DNA from: a bacterium
GTDB lineage: Bacteria > Caldisericota > Caldisericia > Cryosericales > Cryosericaceae
Assembly (NCBI GenBank): GCA_021373025.1
Contig: JAJFTL010000025.1
Coordinates: 1 to 48,127, forward strand
Reading direction: 5' to 3'
Length of the DNA: 48,127 bases
Part shown: positions 1 through 8,350 of the stretch, in pieces
Position numbering within the stretch: the stretch's first letter is position 1
Layout of the letters: the number at the start of each line of letters is the position of its first letter
Translations under genes and position numbers: made by a program
Notes under the pieces: generated by a model
Database searches by the model: none
What the model was told of the DNA's origin: nothing
What the model saw: the letters and a program-made list of their open reading frames with translations, nothing else

Positions 1-41
1 GATCCGAAGTCCGCAGCTCTATCCAGTTGAGCTATGGGCGC
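1..41 (-). tRNA. tRNA-Arg(TCG), partial at window edge
   Basis: The 5' part of a tRNA read on the minus strand: acceptor strand GCGCCCA, D-arm GCTC...GAGC and anticodon loop CTTCGGA, giving anticodon TCG (reads CGA). The 3' half lies outside the window. It is the most distal visible member of a five-tRNA array. Confidence 0.85.
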
Positions 42-63
42 TCGCCTGATATATCGATGCTAT

Positions 64-140
64 TGGTGCGCTTAGCAGGACTCGAACCTGCGGCCTACGG
101 ATTAGGAATCCATCGCTCTATCCGCCTGAGCTATAAGCGC
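64..140 (-). tRNA. tRNA-Arg(CCT)
   Basis: Complete cloverleaf: acceptor GCGCTTA pairs with TAAGCGC, the anticodon loop TTCCTAA gives CCT (reads AGG), and a T-arm with GGTTCGAGTCC is present. The 3' CCA is encoded (64-66). Confidence 0.95.
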
Positions 141-183
141 AGTCATGCAAAGCGTACCAAGACAACACCTGCAGGTAAGGAAA

Positions 184-261
184 TGGGGTGGGTAAGGAGA
201 CTCGAACTCCCAACATCTGGATCCACAGTCCAGTACTCTAACCAATTGAGCTATACCCACC
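184..261 (-). tRNA. tRNA-His(GTG)
   Basis: Acceptor GTGGGTA pairs with TACCCAC and the anticodon loop CTGTGGA gives GTG. The discriminator base is C and the base before the acceptor is G (261), matching the extra G-1 identity element of tRNA-His. The 3' CCA is encoded (184-186). Confidence 0.95.
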
Positions 262-307
262 ATATAATTACACCCAAGACACGTTAGTCACGTGCAAGGA
301 ACGTACC

Positions 308-384
308 TGGCGAGCCCAGCAGGATTTGAACCTGCGACCGACGGATTAGAAATCCGTTGCTCTATCCAGCTGAGCTATGGGCCC
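308..384 (-). tRNA. tRNA-Arg(TCT)
   Basis: Acceptor GGGCCCA pairs with TGGGCTC (one G-U pair). The anticodon loop TTTCTAA gives TCT (reads AGA). The CCA is encoded (308-310). Only one base separates it from the upstream tRNA-Pro, so the two must be cut from a shared precursor. Confidence 0.95.
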
Positions 385-385
385 A

Positions 386-462
386 TGGTCGGGGCGAGTG
401 GATTTGAACCACCGATCTCATGGTCCCAAACCATGCGCGTTACCAAGCTACGCTACACCCCG
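386..462 (-). tRNA. tRNA-Pro(TGG)
   Basis: Acceptor CGGGGTG pairs with CGCCCCG (one U-G pair). The anticodon loop TTTGGGA gives TGG. The CCA is encoded (386-388). It is the first tRNA of the array, 33 bases downstream of the rdgB stop codon. Confidence 0.95.
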
Positions 463-471
463 AGCAAAAAG

Positions 472-499
472 AGAATACACGCGATCAGCCAAAAATCAA
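472..499 (-). promoter_or_regulatory. Putative promoter of the tRNA array
   Basis: Minus strand: -35 TTGATT (494-499, overlapping the rdgB stop codon), a 16-base spacer and -10 TATTCT (472-477). Transcription would start just ahead of tRNA-Pro. This would let the tRNAs be made independently of the cell-wall run upstream. It is assigned by pattern only. Confidence 0.45.
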
Positions 500-1104
500 G
501 GTCTGAGCCCAAGCCCTTCCCGCGCAAAGCTCCAGAGTTTCGCCGCAGCGACGGCGCGATGACTGATACGGTCCTTCAGGCCAGTGTCCATCTCTGCATA
601 GGTGACCGAATACCCCTCTGGCACGAATAGCGGATCATACCCAAAACCTGCAGACCCACGCGGCTCAGGAGTGACAAACCCGGAGACGATTCCCTCACAC
701 GAAAAGCATGGCTCCGACCAGGGAACAAAAACAACCATCTGGCAGACGAAGCGAGCCGGTGTACAGGAAACCTGTTGATCCCGAAGAAATGCTGTCATTG
801 CTTCGCGTTCACGAAGATGCGCGTATTCGAAGCGTGCTGAGTAGATTCCGGGAATGGAGCCAAATGCAGGCAGCTCCAATCCGGAATCATCGGCCATGAC
901 AATGCACCGTTCCCTCGCGGTGGCCTTGATAGCAAGAAGTCCAGCCCGGGCTTTCCTGTATGCGTTCTGGTAGTATGTCGATCCCCTCTCAGTGACACTC
1001 GATACATTCAGCACCTCCACTGGAAACGGACATCCCAGCCCTGCCAGGATTCTGGAGAATTCTTCGCGCTTGTGAACATTGCCAGTGACCAGCTCCAGCC
1101 TCAA
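496..1104 (-). CDS. rdgB: XTP/dITP diphosphatase (RdgB/HAM1 family)
   Basis: Cleans the nucleotide pool by hydrolysing (d)ITP and XTP to the monophosphate and pyrophosphate. At 202 residues it has the usual family length. Visible family motifs are TGNVHK (7-12), ADDSGLE (71-77, with the likely general base Asp73), GFGYDP (153-158) and SHRA (181-184). The start codon is TTG and shares TTGA with the murI stop, so translation is probably coupled to murI. It is the last protein gene of the long minus-strand run, followed by the tRNA array. The family assignment is secure; substrate preference is from the family. Confidence 0.95.
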   Translation of the reverse strand: MRLELVTGNVHKREEFSRILAGLGCPFPVEVLNVSSVTERGSTYYQNAYRKARAGLLAIKATARERCIVMADDSGLELPAFGSIPGIYSARFEYAHLREREAMTAFLRDQQVSCTPARFVCQMVVFVPWSEPCFSCEGIVSGFVTPEPRGSAGFGYDPLFVPEGYSVTYAEMDTGLKDRISHRAVAAAKLWSFAREGLGLRP

Positions 1105-1889
1105 ACTGCTGCCACCTCTACCGTGCTCACGTAGTCTCCGAGGAAGAGCTGGGCCTTGTCAAGGAAATCACCCGGATCGCCCGTTGTAAAGAACTTGTCT
1201 GGCTGGCCAGTCGCGGTCGCCAATCCACACTTCTCAAGTACCAGTGCCACCTCGTAGGCCAGTTCCTTGCTCGGATCGACGATTTTCACGGACGGTCCCA
1301 GAATACCCTCCAGAAGGCTCGTAAGAAACGGAAAATGTGTACAGCCCAGGACAAGCGTATCCGCCTGGAAGACTCTTGCTGGGGCCAATACCTCGCGTGC
1401 GTAGTCAGTCACTGCCTGGCCTTGTATCGTTCCATTTTCGACGAGATTGACCAACTCCTGCGATTGAAGTTCTATCATTTCGATCGTAGGATCCATGAGT
1501 GCCATTGCTCTCAGATAGCCATGGCTTTTCGCCGTACCTGGTGTCGACAACACTGCGACACGACCATTCCGGGTCGCCAGTTGAGCACTCTTGACACCAG
1601 CCGAAATCATCCCGAGAACTGGAACGTCTACCTGGTGCTGGATGTCGGGGAAAATGGCACTCGAAGCAGTATTACACGCCACCACGACCATTTTTGCCCC
1701 GTTCCCACGCAGGAACTGGATCAGAGTCGCAGCTCTGTCGATGACTTGCTCCCGTGGTTTGGTTCCATACGGAAAAAAGCGAGAATCCGCTATGTATATG
1801 ATGGCTTCGCGTGGCAAGCGGTTCTTCAACTCCCGCACGACTGCCAGTCCACCGACACCAGAATCGAAAACCCCTATGAAGGATTCCAC
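1101..1889 (-). CDS. murI: Glutamate racemase
   Basis: Interconverts L- and D-glutamate, supplying the D-Glu that MurD adds to the peptidoglycan stem peptide. Its 262 residues carry FDSGVGG (8-14) and the two catalytic cysteines in ACNTASS (Cys72) and LGCTHFPFL (Cys183), the paired acid/base residues of this cofactor-independent family. The start is GTG, preceded by AGGAG, and that ribosome site overlaps the stop codon of the upstream amidase. Its place in the cell-wall run fits its role. Confidence 0.96.
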   Translation of the reverse strand: MESFIGVFDSGVGGLAVVRELKNRLPREAIIYIADSRFFPYGTKPREQVIDRAATLIQFLRGNGAKMVVVACNTASSAIFPDIQHQVDVPVLGMISAGVKSAQLATRNGRVAVLSTPGTAKSHGYLRAMALMDPTIEMIELQSQELVNLVENGTIQGQAVTDYAREVLAPARVFQADTLVLGCTHFPFLTSLLEGILGPSVKIVDPSKELAYEVALVLEKCGLATATGQPDKFFTTGDPGDFLDKAQLFLGDYVSTVEVAAV

Positions 1890-1898
1890 AGGGCTCTC

Positions 1899-4553
1899 CT
1901 AGTTGGCAAAGTATTCGACAATGGCACCTTCTATTGCGTTTGCAGTTTTCTGTTGAAAGGATTCCTCACGCAAGAGACGTTCTTCTTCAGGATTGCTGAT
2001 GAATGCACACTCAATGAGAACAGCTGGCATGGTATCAATATGAGAAACTAGATAAAGAGACGTCTTGGTACCTCCACGGTCCTTCCTCTGTAGTGCTTCT
2101 ACAAGACGCTTCTGAACCAATTGAGCAAACGGCTTTGACCGGTCAAACCAATAATGGGTTTCGGTGCCGCCCGCGGTCGTGTCTGCATCCGTGGCATTCT
2201 CGTGAAGAGATACAAACAGGTCGGCCCCTGAACTGTTTGCTATCTGAACTCGCGCGGACAGATCAGGATTGTCTGTTGACGTATCATCGAATCGGGTGAG
2301 AATCACTGTAGCGCCATCAGCCTCGAGCAAAACTTTTACTTTCATCGCAATCGCTAGGTTGATTGACGATTCCTTTGTTCCGGCGGGACCCGTCGCTCCG
2401 GCATCGACCGTACCATCTGACATCACGTATCCATGGCCAGGATCCAGCACAACTGTTCTTCCCTTGAGTGTCCCTGCAGACGCATTCTGAACGGCTATGA
2501 CATAGACCCCCGTGGTCGGATTCTGAATCTTAACCATTGCAGCCGACGTGTGAATCTGAAGTTTGACGCACGGTGGCGTGTCATTTTGGCGCTTCGTACT
2601 GCTGACAGAGACCCACGATGCCAGTGATCGTGTCCCTGCTGCCATAGACATCACCCCATCAAGCTGAAGAATCGCTTCGTCACCATCAGCTGTTTTTGTC
2701 AACTTGAGATCGTTTTCTGAGATGACTGTAATGCTATCTGGAACGGACGCCGAGCCACCCGTCAGCGAAATGGACGAGATGACGGGGTCAAGATACACTC
2801 TCAGTGCGTCTCCACTTGCTTCGAGAGAAAAAATGTGCGCTATGGTCGCAACGGGAACGTAGAGCAGGCCCCTCACCAGTCTCGGCGCCACAGTCATTTC
2901 CTCGTTCCAATGGCTGTCTCCCTGTGCGATTTTCAGCGTACGAAGCCCATCCTTCAACACGAACTGTCGATCCCCAAACGTCAGGCTGGTCTGCTGATTC
3001 GTCGCATCCCATGACAGCAGAATGCCATATGAGTTCGCAATGTCTGCCAGTGGCATGAACGTGGCATTGTCTGCAAACAAAGTCTCTTCACTACCACACA
3101 GAAGCTCGTTTTGCAAGAATACCGCCTTCGATGGAGCAATCGAACCGAGGGCACTGAAGGCCAACTGTATAGTCGACCCGGTAACAGACTGCTTCATGGT
3201 GACTCCAACCCCTGTAAGGTAGATCACGATCTTGGAGACAAAGCCACCTGGACTCGTCCACACCTTTATGGCAGAAACCTGACCCGTTGGCACACCTGCA
3301 ATACCGGCCTGTCCCGCCTGGACCAAGCTTGGCAGTGAGACTTCGATGCGTTCAGGATTATGTGCTCGCGCGACCAGCAGCCCTGTCTTGTCTCCATCAA
3401 TGTGGATTGTGACCCCTGTCCAGCCATTTGATGCAACAACCTCAATAAGCGTCAAACTGCAAGTGTTGGAACCAAGCCCAGCTCCACCAGTCAGCGTTCC
3501 ATCGGCCATTTGGACCCAGCGCCCTGGCCCCGTCCCAGTAGAGAGCTCTAGGTATACCTGCTTTCCATCCGTGGCAACCCCGGTAATGCCCGTACCCTTG
3601 GCGGGGAGCTGATTCAACAATCCTGGTCCAAATGGGACGTCTGTTAGCAGAGCTGATGCGGAAACGGAGACGAGACTTCTACCCACTGTCGCTTCGACAA
3701 CGCTCCCAGGAACCTTCGCCCACACACTGAGCAAAGGGGCATACATCCACCCTGTCACATTCCCTGAGGTAACGCGGCACCATGTTTCCTTCTGATCGTT
3801 CAGCGCATAGCCTGAAATAACAACGTTTGAACCAGAGGCCAACGTACCTGCACGATCCGACAGCACGGATGGACCTTTGCGAAGATTGACTGCATCAACT
3901 GTCCTGGAGACCGATTCGAGCTTCACCGGCCATAGTGCCAGAATTGACGCCGCTGTAAATGTTGATGGAGTGGTCGACGACGTATCCACGGTCTTGACCT
4001 TGACCACCCATGAAGCCACATAGCCACTGCTCTGCTTGAGTTTCAGAGAGGAGCAATCCACGTTGAACCATATCTGGCCGTCGCTCGTCTTGGCCTGAGC
4101 CAGAATGGGCAGTGACGTGCCTGACTTCATGGTCGTCAGACGCGCAAACGTTGTCCCCGCTCCGGTTCGCAGAGCCGTTCCATCCTCAATGACAACAGCA
4201 TAGCGCTTTGATGAAACCGGTGTGACAGTCACTGCAGGCGTAGAAGACGGCTTCTTTGGCGTAACAGTGGCAGGTGTATACGTGACGAGCCATCCAGCGA
4301 CGAAACCTGCAGAGGAGCCGATCTTTATTTTGTACCATGTACGGTTTGAGGTATCCTTGGCCGACCCCAGCACTTCAAATTGCTCGCCCTTGCGCCCGAC
4401 CCGCACTACACTGAACGCCGTCCCAGCACCCGACCTTATGTTTGCCTCATCCTTAATCGTGATTGAAGCTGCTGTGTCTCCATGAGCCACACTCACCACA
4501 CTGCCAACAAGAAAGATAGCGATTATGGCCATCGCGATGATTTTTTTGCTCAA
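1899..4553 (-). CDS. Secreted N-acetylmuramoyl-L-alanine amidase with SH3-type repeats
   Basis: An 884-residue exported cell-wall hydrolase that should cut the MurNAc-L-Ala bond. Order of parts: signal peptide (about 1-25), three bacterial SH3-like segments (about 30-92, 118-186, 218-276), an AMIN-like beta-rich stretch (about 368-470), a copper-amine-oxidase-N-like segment (about 478-600), and a C-terminal Amidase_3 domain (about 700-884). The zinc ligands look complete: His707 in DPGHG, a Glu near 728 in KESS and His784 in SLHEN; Glu848 in LIECAF is the likely catalytic acid. The start is TTG, sharing TTGA with the smpB stop. The two middle domains are assigned by general resemblance only. 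It probably acts in daughter-cell separation or wall turnover, given its place in the division run. Confidence 0.88.
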   Translation of the reverse strand: MSKKIIAMAIIAIFLVGSVVSVAHGDTAASITIKDEANIRSGAGTAFSVVRVGRKGEQFEVLGSAKDTSNRTWYKIKIGSSAGFVAGWLVTYTPATVTPKKPSSTPAVTVTPVSSKRYAVVIEDGTALRTGAGTTFARLTTMKSGTSLPILAQAKTSDGQIWFNVDCSSLKLKQSSGYVASWVVKVKTVDTSSTTPSTFTAASILALWPVKLESVSRTVDAVNLRKGPSVLSDRAGTLASGSNVVISGYALNDQKETWCRVTSGNVTGWMYAPLLSVWAKVPGSVVEATVGRSLVSVSASALLTDVPFGPGLLNQLPAKGTGITGVATDGKQVYLELSTGTGPGRWVQMADGTLTGGAGLGSNTCSLTLIEVVASNGWTGVTIHIDGDKTGLLVARAHNPERIEVSLPSLVQAGQAGIAGVPTGQVSAIKVWTSPGGFVSKIVIYLTGVGVTMKQSVTGSTIQLAFSALGSIAPSKAVFLQNELLCGSEETLFADNATFMPLADIANSYGILLSWDATNQQTSLTFGDRQFVLKDGLRTLKIAQGDSHWNEEMTVAPRLVRGLLYVPVATIAHIFSLEASGDALRVYLDPVISSISLTGGSASVPDSITVISENDLKLTKTADGDEAILQLDGVMSMAAGTRSLASWVSVSSTKRQNDTPPCVKLQIHTSAAMVKIQNPTTGVYVIAVQNASAGTLKGRTVVLDPGHGYVMSDGTVDAGATGPAGTKESSINLAIAMKVKVLLEADGATVILTRFDDTSTDNPDLSARVQIANSSGADLFVSLHENATDADTTAGGTETHYWFDRSKPFAQLVQKRLVEALQRKDRGGTKTSLYLVSHIDTMPAVLIECAFISNPEEERLLREESFQQKTANAIEGAIVEYFAN

Positions 4554-5002
4554 CGCATGTACCCCCTGATTTCGCGCTCCACGCGCCGTCTCTCTGATGT
4601 TTCGCGAGATCCCTTGGTCGTCAGAAATTTCCCAATGGCCAGCTCGACCTTGATGAACCCGCCCTCCGCGAATGAGATGGACGCAGGCACAACGGTCAAC
4701 CTCTGCTGACTGACTAACGAAGCAACTCTGACGAGTTCGCGCCGATGAAGCAACAACTTTCTGCGCCGCTTCAATTCCCCGTCACTCGTGTGTGCAAAGG
4801 CATATGGTCCGATAGACATCTGCACGAGATACAGTTCTCGGCCGTAAAATCTGCAATAGGAGTCACCAAAAGCGAAGGTACGAGATCGCACGGCCTTCAC
4901 CTCCCATCCTCGCAGTTCGATTCCGGCCTCCAGACGTTCAAACGTCTTGAAGTTATGCTGGATACGCCTATTCGCGACGACTATTCTGCCATTGTCTTCC
5001 AT
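4550..5002 (-). CDS. smpB: SsrA-binding protein SmpB
   Basis: Binds tmRNA and carries it to stalled ribosomes for trans-translation. Its 150 residues match the family length. Visible hallmarks are EAGIELRGWEVKAVRS near residues 25-40, the DSY motif, the basic RRRKLLLHRREL helix and a basic C-terminal tail. The central KGxTLVPL region is diverged (QQRLTVVPASISF). The start is ATG; the gene begins two bases after the rluA-family stop. No tmRNA gene is visible in the window. Confidence 0.92.
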   Translation of the reverse strand: MEDNGRIVVANRRIQHNFKTFERLEAGIELRGWEVKAVRSRTFAFGDSYCRFYGRELYLVQMSIGPYAFAHTSDGELKRRRKLLLHRRELVRVASLVSQQRLTVVPASISFAEGGFIKVELAIGKFLTTKGSRETSERRRVEREIRGYMR

Positions 5003-5004
5003 GT

Positions 5005-5715
5005 CTATCTTCGAAGTGCCCTCAACACAGCACGAAAGTCCTCGGGCAGTGGAGCCATAATCCGTACCTGCAATCCCGAAGAGGGGACCATAAAAGACAG
5101 TGCAAATGCATGAAGCATCTGCCTCGTTACCACGACGCCACGTTGTTCTCTGTAGCCGTACATGTAGTCCCCCAGCAAAGGATGTCCAATATATGAGAAA
5201 TGAACCCGTATTTGGTGCGTCCGTCCAGTTTCAATACGTATTCGGACGAGAGATGCCAGCTCTCCATAATGCTGGATCACTCCAAAGGACGTCCTGGAAT
5301 CTCGGCCCGAACTGTCAGCCTGTCGAAGTAGAAGGCCTCGTGCATGCACGGCACCAATGGGAATATCAATTTGGCCACTCTTTTCACCGAAGACCCCCCG
5401 CACAATGGCCAGATATTCTTTCCGAGCCTCGTGCTCATTCAACTGCCGTTTGAAGCTGTTCCAGCCAGCTTCGGTTCGGGCAAGGAGCATCACCCCACTC
5501 GTGTCCTTGTCGAGACGATGTACAACCCCCGCCAGCTCAACACCGTGTCCTTCATAAAGTGTCACTCCGCCTGCTAAAACCACTTCGCTGAGAGTGCCTT
5601 CCATCTTCCCCGACACTGTCAACACCGGCAGGCCAGCTGGCTTATTCACTGCTACAATGTCATTATCCAAGTATAGAATCGGGACAGTGACCCGCCCCAG
5701 ACTCACCTCAGCCAT
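5005..5715 (-). CDS. RluA-family pseudouridine synthase
   Basis: Converts specific uridines in rRNA or tRNA to pseudouridine. The catalytic motif HRLDKDTSG is at about 66-74, with Asp69 as nucleophile. With the ATG at 5715 the protein is 236 residues and has no N-terminal S4 domain, so it is RluA-like in build rather than RluC/RluD-like. An upstream in-frame extension runs to 5778 inside lspA but lacks family similarity. The chosen ATG overlaps the lspA stop by 8 bases, fitting the coupling seen along the run. The target site cannot be told from sequence. Confidence 0.88.
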   Translation of the reverse strand: MAEVSLGRVTVPILYLDNDIVAVNKPAGLPVLTVSGKMEGTLSEVVLAGGVTLYEGHGVELAGVVHRLDKDTSGVMLLARTEAGWNSFKRQLNEHEARKEYLAIVRGVFGEKSGQIDIPIGAVHARGLLLRQADSSGRDSRTSFGVIQHYGELASLVRIRIETGRTHQIRVHFSYIGHPLLGDYMYGYREQRGVVVTRQMLHAFALSFMVPSSGLQVRIMAPLPEDFRAVLRALRR

Positions 5716-6169
5716 GAAAGCCCCATCGCTTCGGAAAGACGAGCGCAAGCCCGCAGAGGATAGCTCCTGCCGTGACAAAGCAGTCAGCCAGGTTGAACAC
5801 GGACCAGCCCCGAATCCAGATAAAATCTGTCACTTTTCCCATCACGACTCTATCGATAAAGTTGCCTGCGAAACCTGCAAAGATAAGAAAGAAACCACTC
5901 GCAACGCCACCCTCTCCATGGCGAAATGCCACAAGGCCAGCAATGAAGACTGCACAGCCCAATAACGCGTTCAGGGGGACCACCCATGCTCTTCCACCAA
6001 AAAGACCGAATGCCACGCCACTATTCATAGTAAGGATAAGTCCCATGAGGTTCGATGTCAGGGGATTTCCGGCTAGGAATCGCCTCGCCCCCCATTTGGT
6101 CAATTGGTCTGCGGCGATCATGACTGCAAGAAGGGAGAACCACCGAAGAAGAGAAGCTCTCTCGTTCAT
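5708..6169 (-). CDS. lspA: Lipoprotein signal peptidase (signal peptidase II)
   Basis: Membrane aspartyl protease that removes signal peptides from diacylglyceryl-modified prolipoproteins. Its 153 residues contain about four hydrophobic segments. The two catalytic aspartates are in GNFIDR (Asp106) and FNLADC (Asp129); the N-terminal DQLTK (Asp21) is also typical. The ATG shares ATGA with the stop of the DUF167 gene. The lgt partner is not in the window. Confidence 0.95.
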   Translation of the reverse strand: MNERASLLRWFSLLAVMIAADQLTKWGARRFLAGNPLTSNLMGLILTMNSGVAFGLFGGRAWVVPLNALLGCAVFIAGLVAFRHGEGGVASGFFLIFAGFAGNFIDRVVMGKVTDFIWIRGWSVFNLADCFVTAGAILCGLALVFPKRWGFHG

Positions 6170-6456
6170 GAGTTCCTCGGTATCGACGGCGTGGTTGCCA
6201 GGTTCACATCTACGGTCTTGTTTCTGGAGGTGCGCCCATTCTTGATGCGGATTGCAGAGCAGTTGACCCCAAAATAGCGACCAAGCAACTCCACAAGCTC
6301 TTCGTTTGCCTTACCATCTACAGGCTTGGCATGGAGGTGCACACGCAAGGGATCCCCAGGTTCAACGCTGGATTTGTTGCTTCCCGGAATGACATGGACA
6401 TCGATTCGCACAGGTTCTTCTCCTCGATTTGCGGCACCGTCGATCACTACATTCAA
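6166..6456 (-). CDS. DUF167 (YggU-type) protein
   Basis: A small conserved protein of 96 residues with no established biochemical role. Family features are the AKPVDGKANEELVELL segment (about 43-58) and GRTSRNK near 74-80. DUF167 genes often sit next to yggS, as here. The start is uncertain: the annotated TTG at 6456 has a GAGG about 14 bases upstream, and an in-frame GTG lies three codons later. Confidence 0.85.
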   Translation of the reverse strand: MNVVIDGAANRGEEPVRIDVHVIPGSNKSSVEPGDPLRVHLHAKPVDGKANEELVELLGRYFGVNCSAIRIKNGRTSRNKTVDVNLATTPSIPRNS

Positions 6457-6499
6457 GTCTTCAGAGTACCTCGATCATCATGGCAGCCCTATCCTCTGA

Positions 6500-7204
6500 C
6501 TATGCCTGCTGGGGAAGACGCGGTCCAAAAATGGCGGTGCCTACACGTATCATGTTCGAACCATGCTCAATCGCCACCTCGAAGTCATCCGAAGTGCCCA
6601 TGGACAACGTCGTAACGCGCGATGGACCAAGTTCCTCCGCCAGGTCCTCAAACAGCACGTGAACGTTCTCATACATCCTCGAGCGCATTTCTGTCGACGC
6701 CTGAAGCGGGACGACTGCCATCAATCCAGCAATCTCTTGCAGCCAAGGACTATGCCCTGTTGCAAGCTCACGTATCTGAGCAATGGTCAGACCACCCTTC
6801 TGAACTTCCTCTCCTGTATTCACTTCCAAGAGGAACGTCCGCGCCTGATCGGTACGCACTCCGCCAACGGCATGTATATGCTCCAGGAACTTCTGATCCC
6901 CGGAATCAACAGCGTCAAAATTGCGCAGGATGGCATTGTATTTGTTAGATTGCAGACGGCCGATATATCGAATTGTCACTCGATGGCTCTGTCGCAGTGC
7001 AAACACACCCTTGCGTACCGCTTCCTGCAGATAATTCTCACCGATCTCGGCAGCACCTGCATTGATCGCTTCAAGAATGTTTGGAAGTGACTGCATCTTT
7101 GTTACACAAACAATGCGGGGCTCCCCGCCGCCTCTCGAAGCGCTGCGATATGCAAACTCGGCTCGCTCGCGCACCTGTGCGAAGCGGTCGGCTATTGCCC
7201 CCAT
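6500..7204 (-). CDS. yggS: YggS-family pyridoxal-phosphate homeostasis protein
   Basis: A single-domain PLP-binding protein with an alanine-racemase-like barrel; the family keeps free PLP and amino-acid pools in balance and has no firmly known enzyme activity. At 234 residues it has the usual length. The PLP lysine is Lys36 in VTKMQ. Other family motifs are GENYLQE, IGRLQSNK and the C-terminal SMGTSDD plus IRVGTAIFG. The ATG lies 8 bases after the ftsZ stop. A position beside ftsZ is common for this family in Gram-positive-type clusters. Confidence 0.94.
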   Translation of the reverse strand: MGAIADRFAQVRERAEFAYRSASRGGGEPRIVCVTKMQSLPNILEAINAGAAEIGENYLQEAVRKGVFALRQSHRVTIRYIGRLQSNKYNAILRNFDAVDSGDQKFLEHIHAVGGVRTDQARTFLLEVNTGEEVQKGGLTIAQIRELATGHSPWLQEIAGLMAVVPLQASTEMRSRMYENVHVLFEDLAEELGPSRVTTLSMGTSDDFEVAIEHGSNMIRVGTAIFGPRLPQQA

Positions 7205-7212
7205 GTGTCGAG

Positions 7213-8322
7213 CTAGAACCCGCGAGGTGGACCCTTGCGCAAGATTGCCGGGAGTTCGACCTCCTCTACCTTGAACTCCTTCAAGATCTTCTTCTCCTGC
7301 TCCACCTCAGCCTTCTGAGGCTGCATTCCAGAGGCAACTACCGTTATGCGAATCTCATCATTGGCCTCTCCGGCCTCTCCAAGGAATTCGTCAAATGGAT
7401 CCGCCAGCCCAAAGATGATCTTTGCATCCTTTGATGCATACGACTGTATGGCCGTCGAAATAATGTCCATCTCTTCCATGGATATCTCATGGCCAATAAC
7501 ATTGTAGATAAGCCCAGATGCTCCCTGCATGGAGTATTCGAGAAGCTCGTAACTGGTGGCCGCCTTGATGGCTTTTGCAGCCCGCTCGTCACCCTTGCCC
7601 GTTCCCATGCCTATCCAGATGCTGCCGTCAGCTCCATCAGGAAGTTCCCCAGAGGTCGTTGAAGTCAAGACGTTCTTGAGATCGGCAAAATCAAGGTTGA
7701 TGATGCCTGGCGTCCGAATGAGCTCAGTAATGCCCTGGACCGCCTTCTTCAAGACCTCGTCCGCTTTCCGGAACGCATTACTGATGGTGATCTTTCCCTC
7801 TTCGAGCTTGAACAATCGTTGGTTCGGGATGACCACTAGCCCATCAACACTGTCTCGCAGTTCCTTGATGCCGTCGGATGCGACCTTGGCTCGCTGTGGA
7901 CCCTCGAAGTTGAACGGCTTCGTGACAATCGCAATCGTAAGGATACCCAACTCTCGAGCAATCTTTGCCACGACAGGAGAACCACCAGTGCCGGTTCCCC
8001 CTCCCATGCCAGCCGTTATGAACAAGAGAGACGAGCCCGTGATTGCCTCTTTGAGTAGTTCCCTGCTTTCTTCTGCCGCTTTTCTGCCGATTTCGGGATC
8101 AGCTCCTGCCCCCATGCCACGCGCCACCTTGGCTCCAATCTGAATCTTGCTTTCTGCTCGGCTATACCGCAATACCTGAGTGTCTGTGTTGACAGTCACA
8201 AAATCAACCCCTGAGGGAAAATCCCCTACCATGCGATTGACAGCATTGCCACCGCCACCACCAATACCAATGACCTTAATGTTGACGTTCGAGCTTCCCC
8301 AGGGATCCAATCCATTATCCAT
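7213..8322 (-). CDS. ftsZ: Cell division GTPase FtsZ
   Basis: Tubulin-like GTPase that forms the cytokinetic ring. Its 369 residues show the nucleotide-binding GIGGGGGNAV (19-28), the tubulin signature GGGTGTG (108-114) and the T7 loop NLDFAD (209-214) that completes the active site of the next subunit. The C-terminal tail ends with ELPAILRK (356-363), the conserved peptide that binds FtsA and other partners. The start is ATG with a strong GGAGGAG site. It lies 28 bases downstream of ftsA. Confidence 0.98.
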   Translation of the reverse strand: MDNGLDPWGSSNVNIKVIGIGGGGGNAVNRMVGDFPSGVDFVTVNTDTQVLRYSRAESKIQIGAKVARGMGAGADPEIGRKAAEESRELLKEAITGSSLLFITAGMGGGTGTGGSPVVAKIARELGILTIAIVTKPFNFEGPQRAKVASDGIKELRDSVDGLVVIPNQRLFKLEEGKITISNAFRKADEVLKKAVQGITELIRTPGIINLDFADLKNVLTSTTSGELPDGADGSIWIGMGTGKGDERAAKAIKAATSYELLEYSMQGASGLIYNVIGHEISMEEMDIISTAIQSYASKDAKIIFGLADPFDEFLGEAGEANDEIRITVVASGMQPQKAEVEQEKKILKEFKVEEVELPAILRKGPPRGF

Positions 8323-8350
8323 AGTGGCTTCTCCTCCCCGTCAATGTGTC

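Noticed and set aside
1335-2051. 238-codon open frame opposite murI and the amidase
   Set aside because: It is antisense to two well-supported genes, lacks any recognisable motif, and looks like a shadow of their codon bias.
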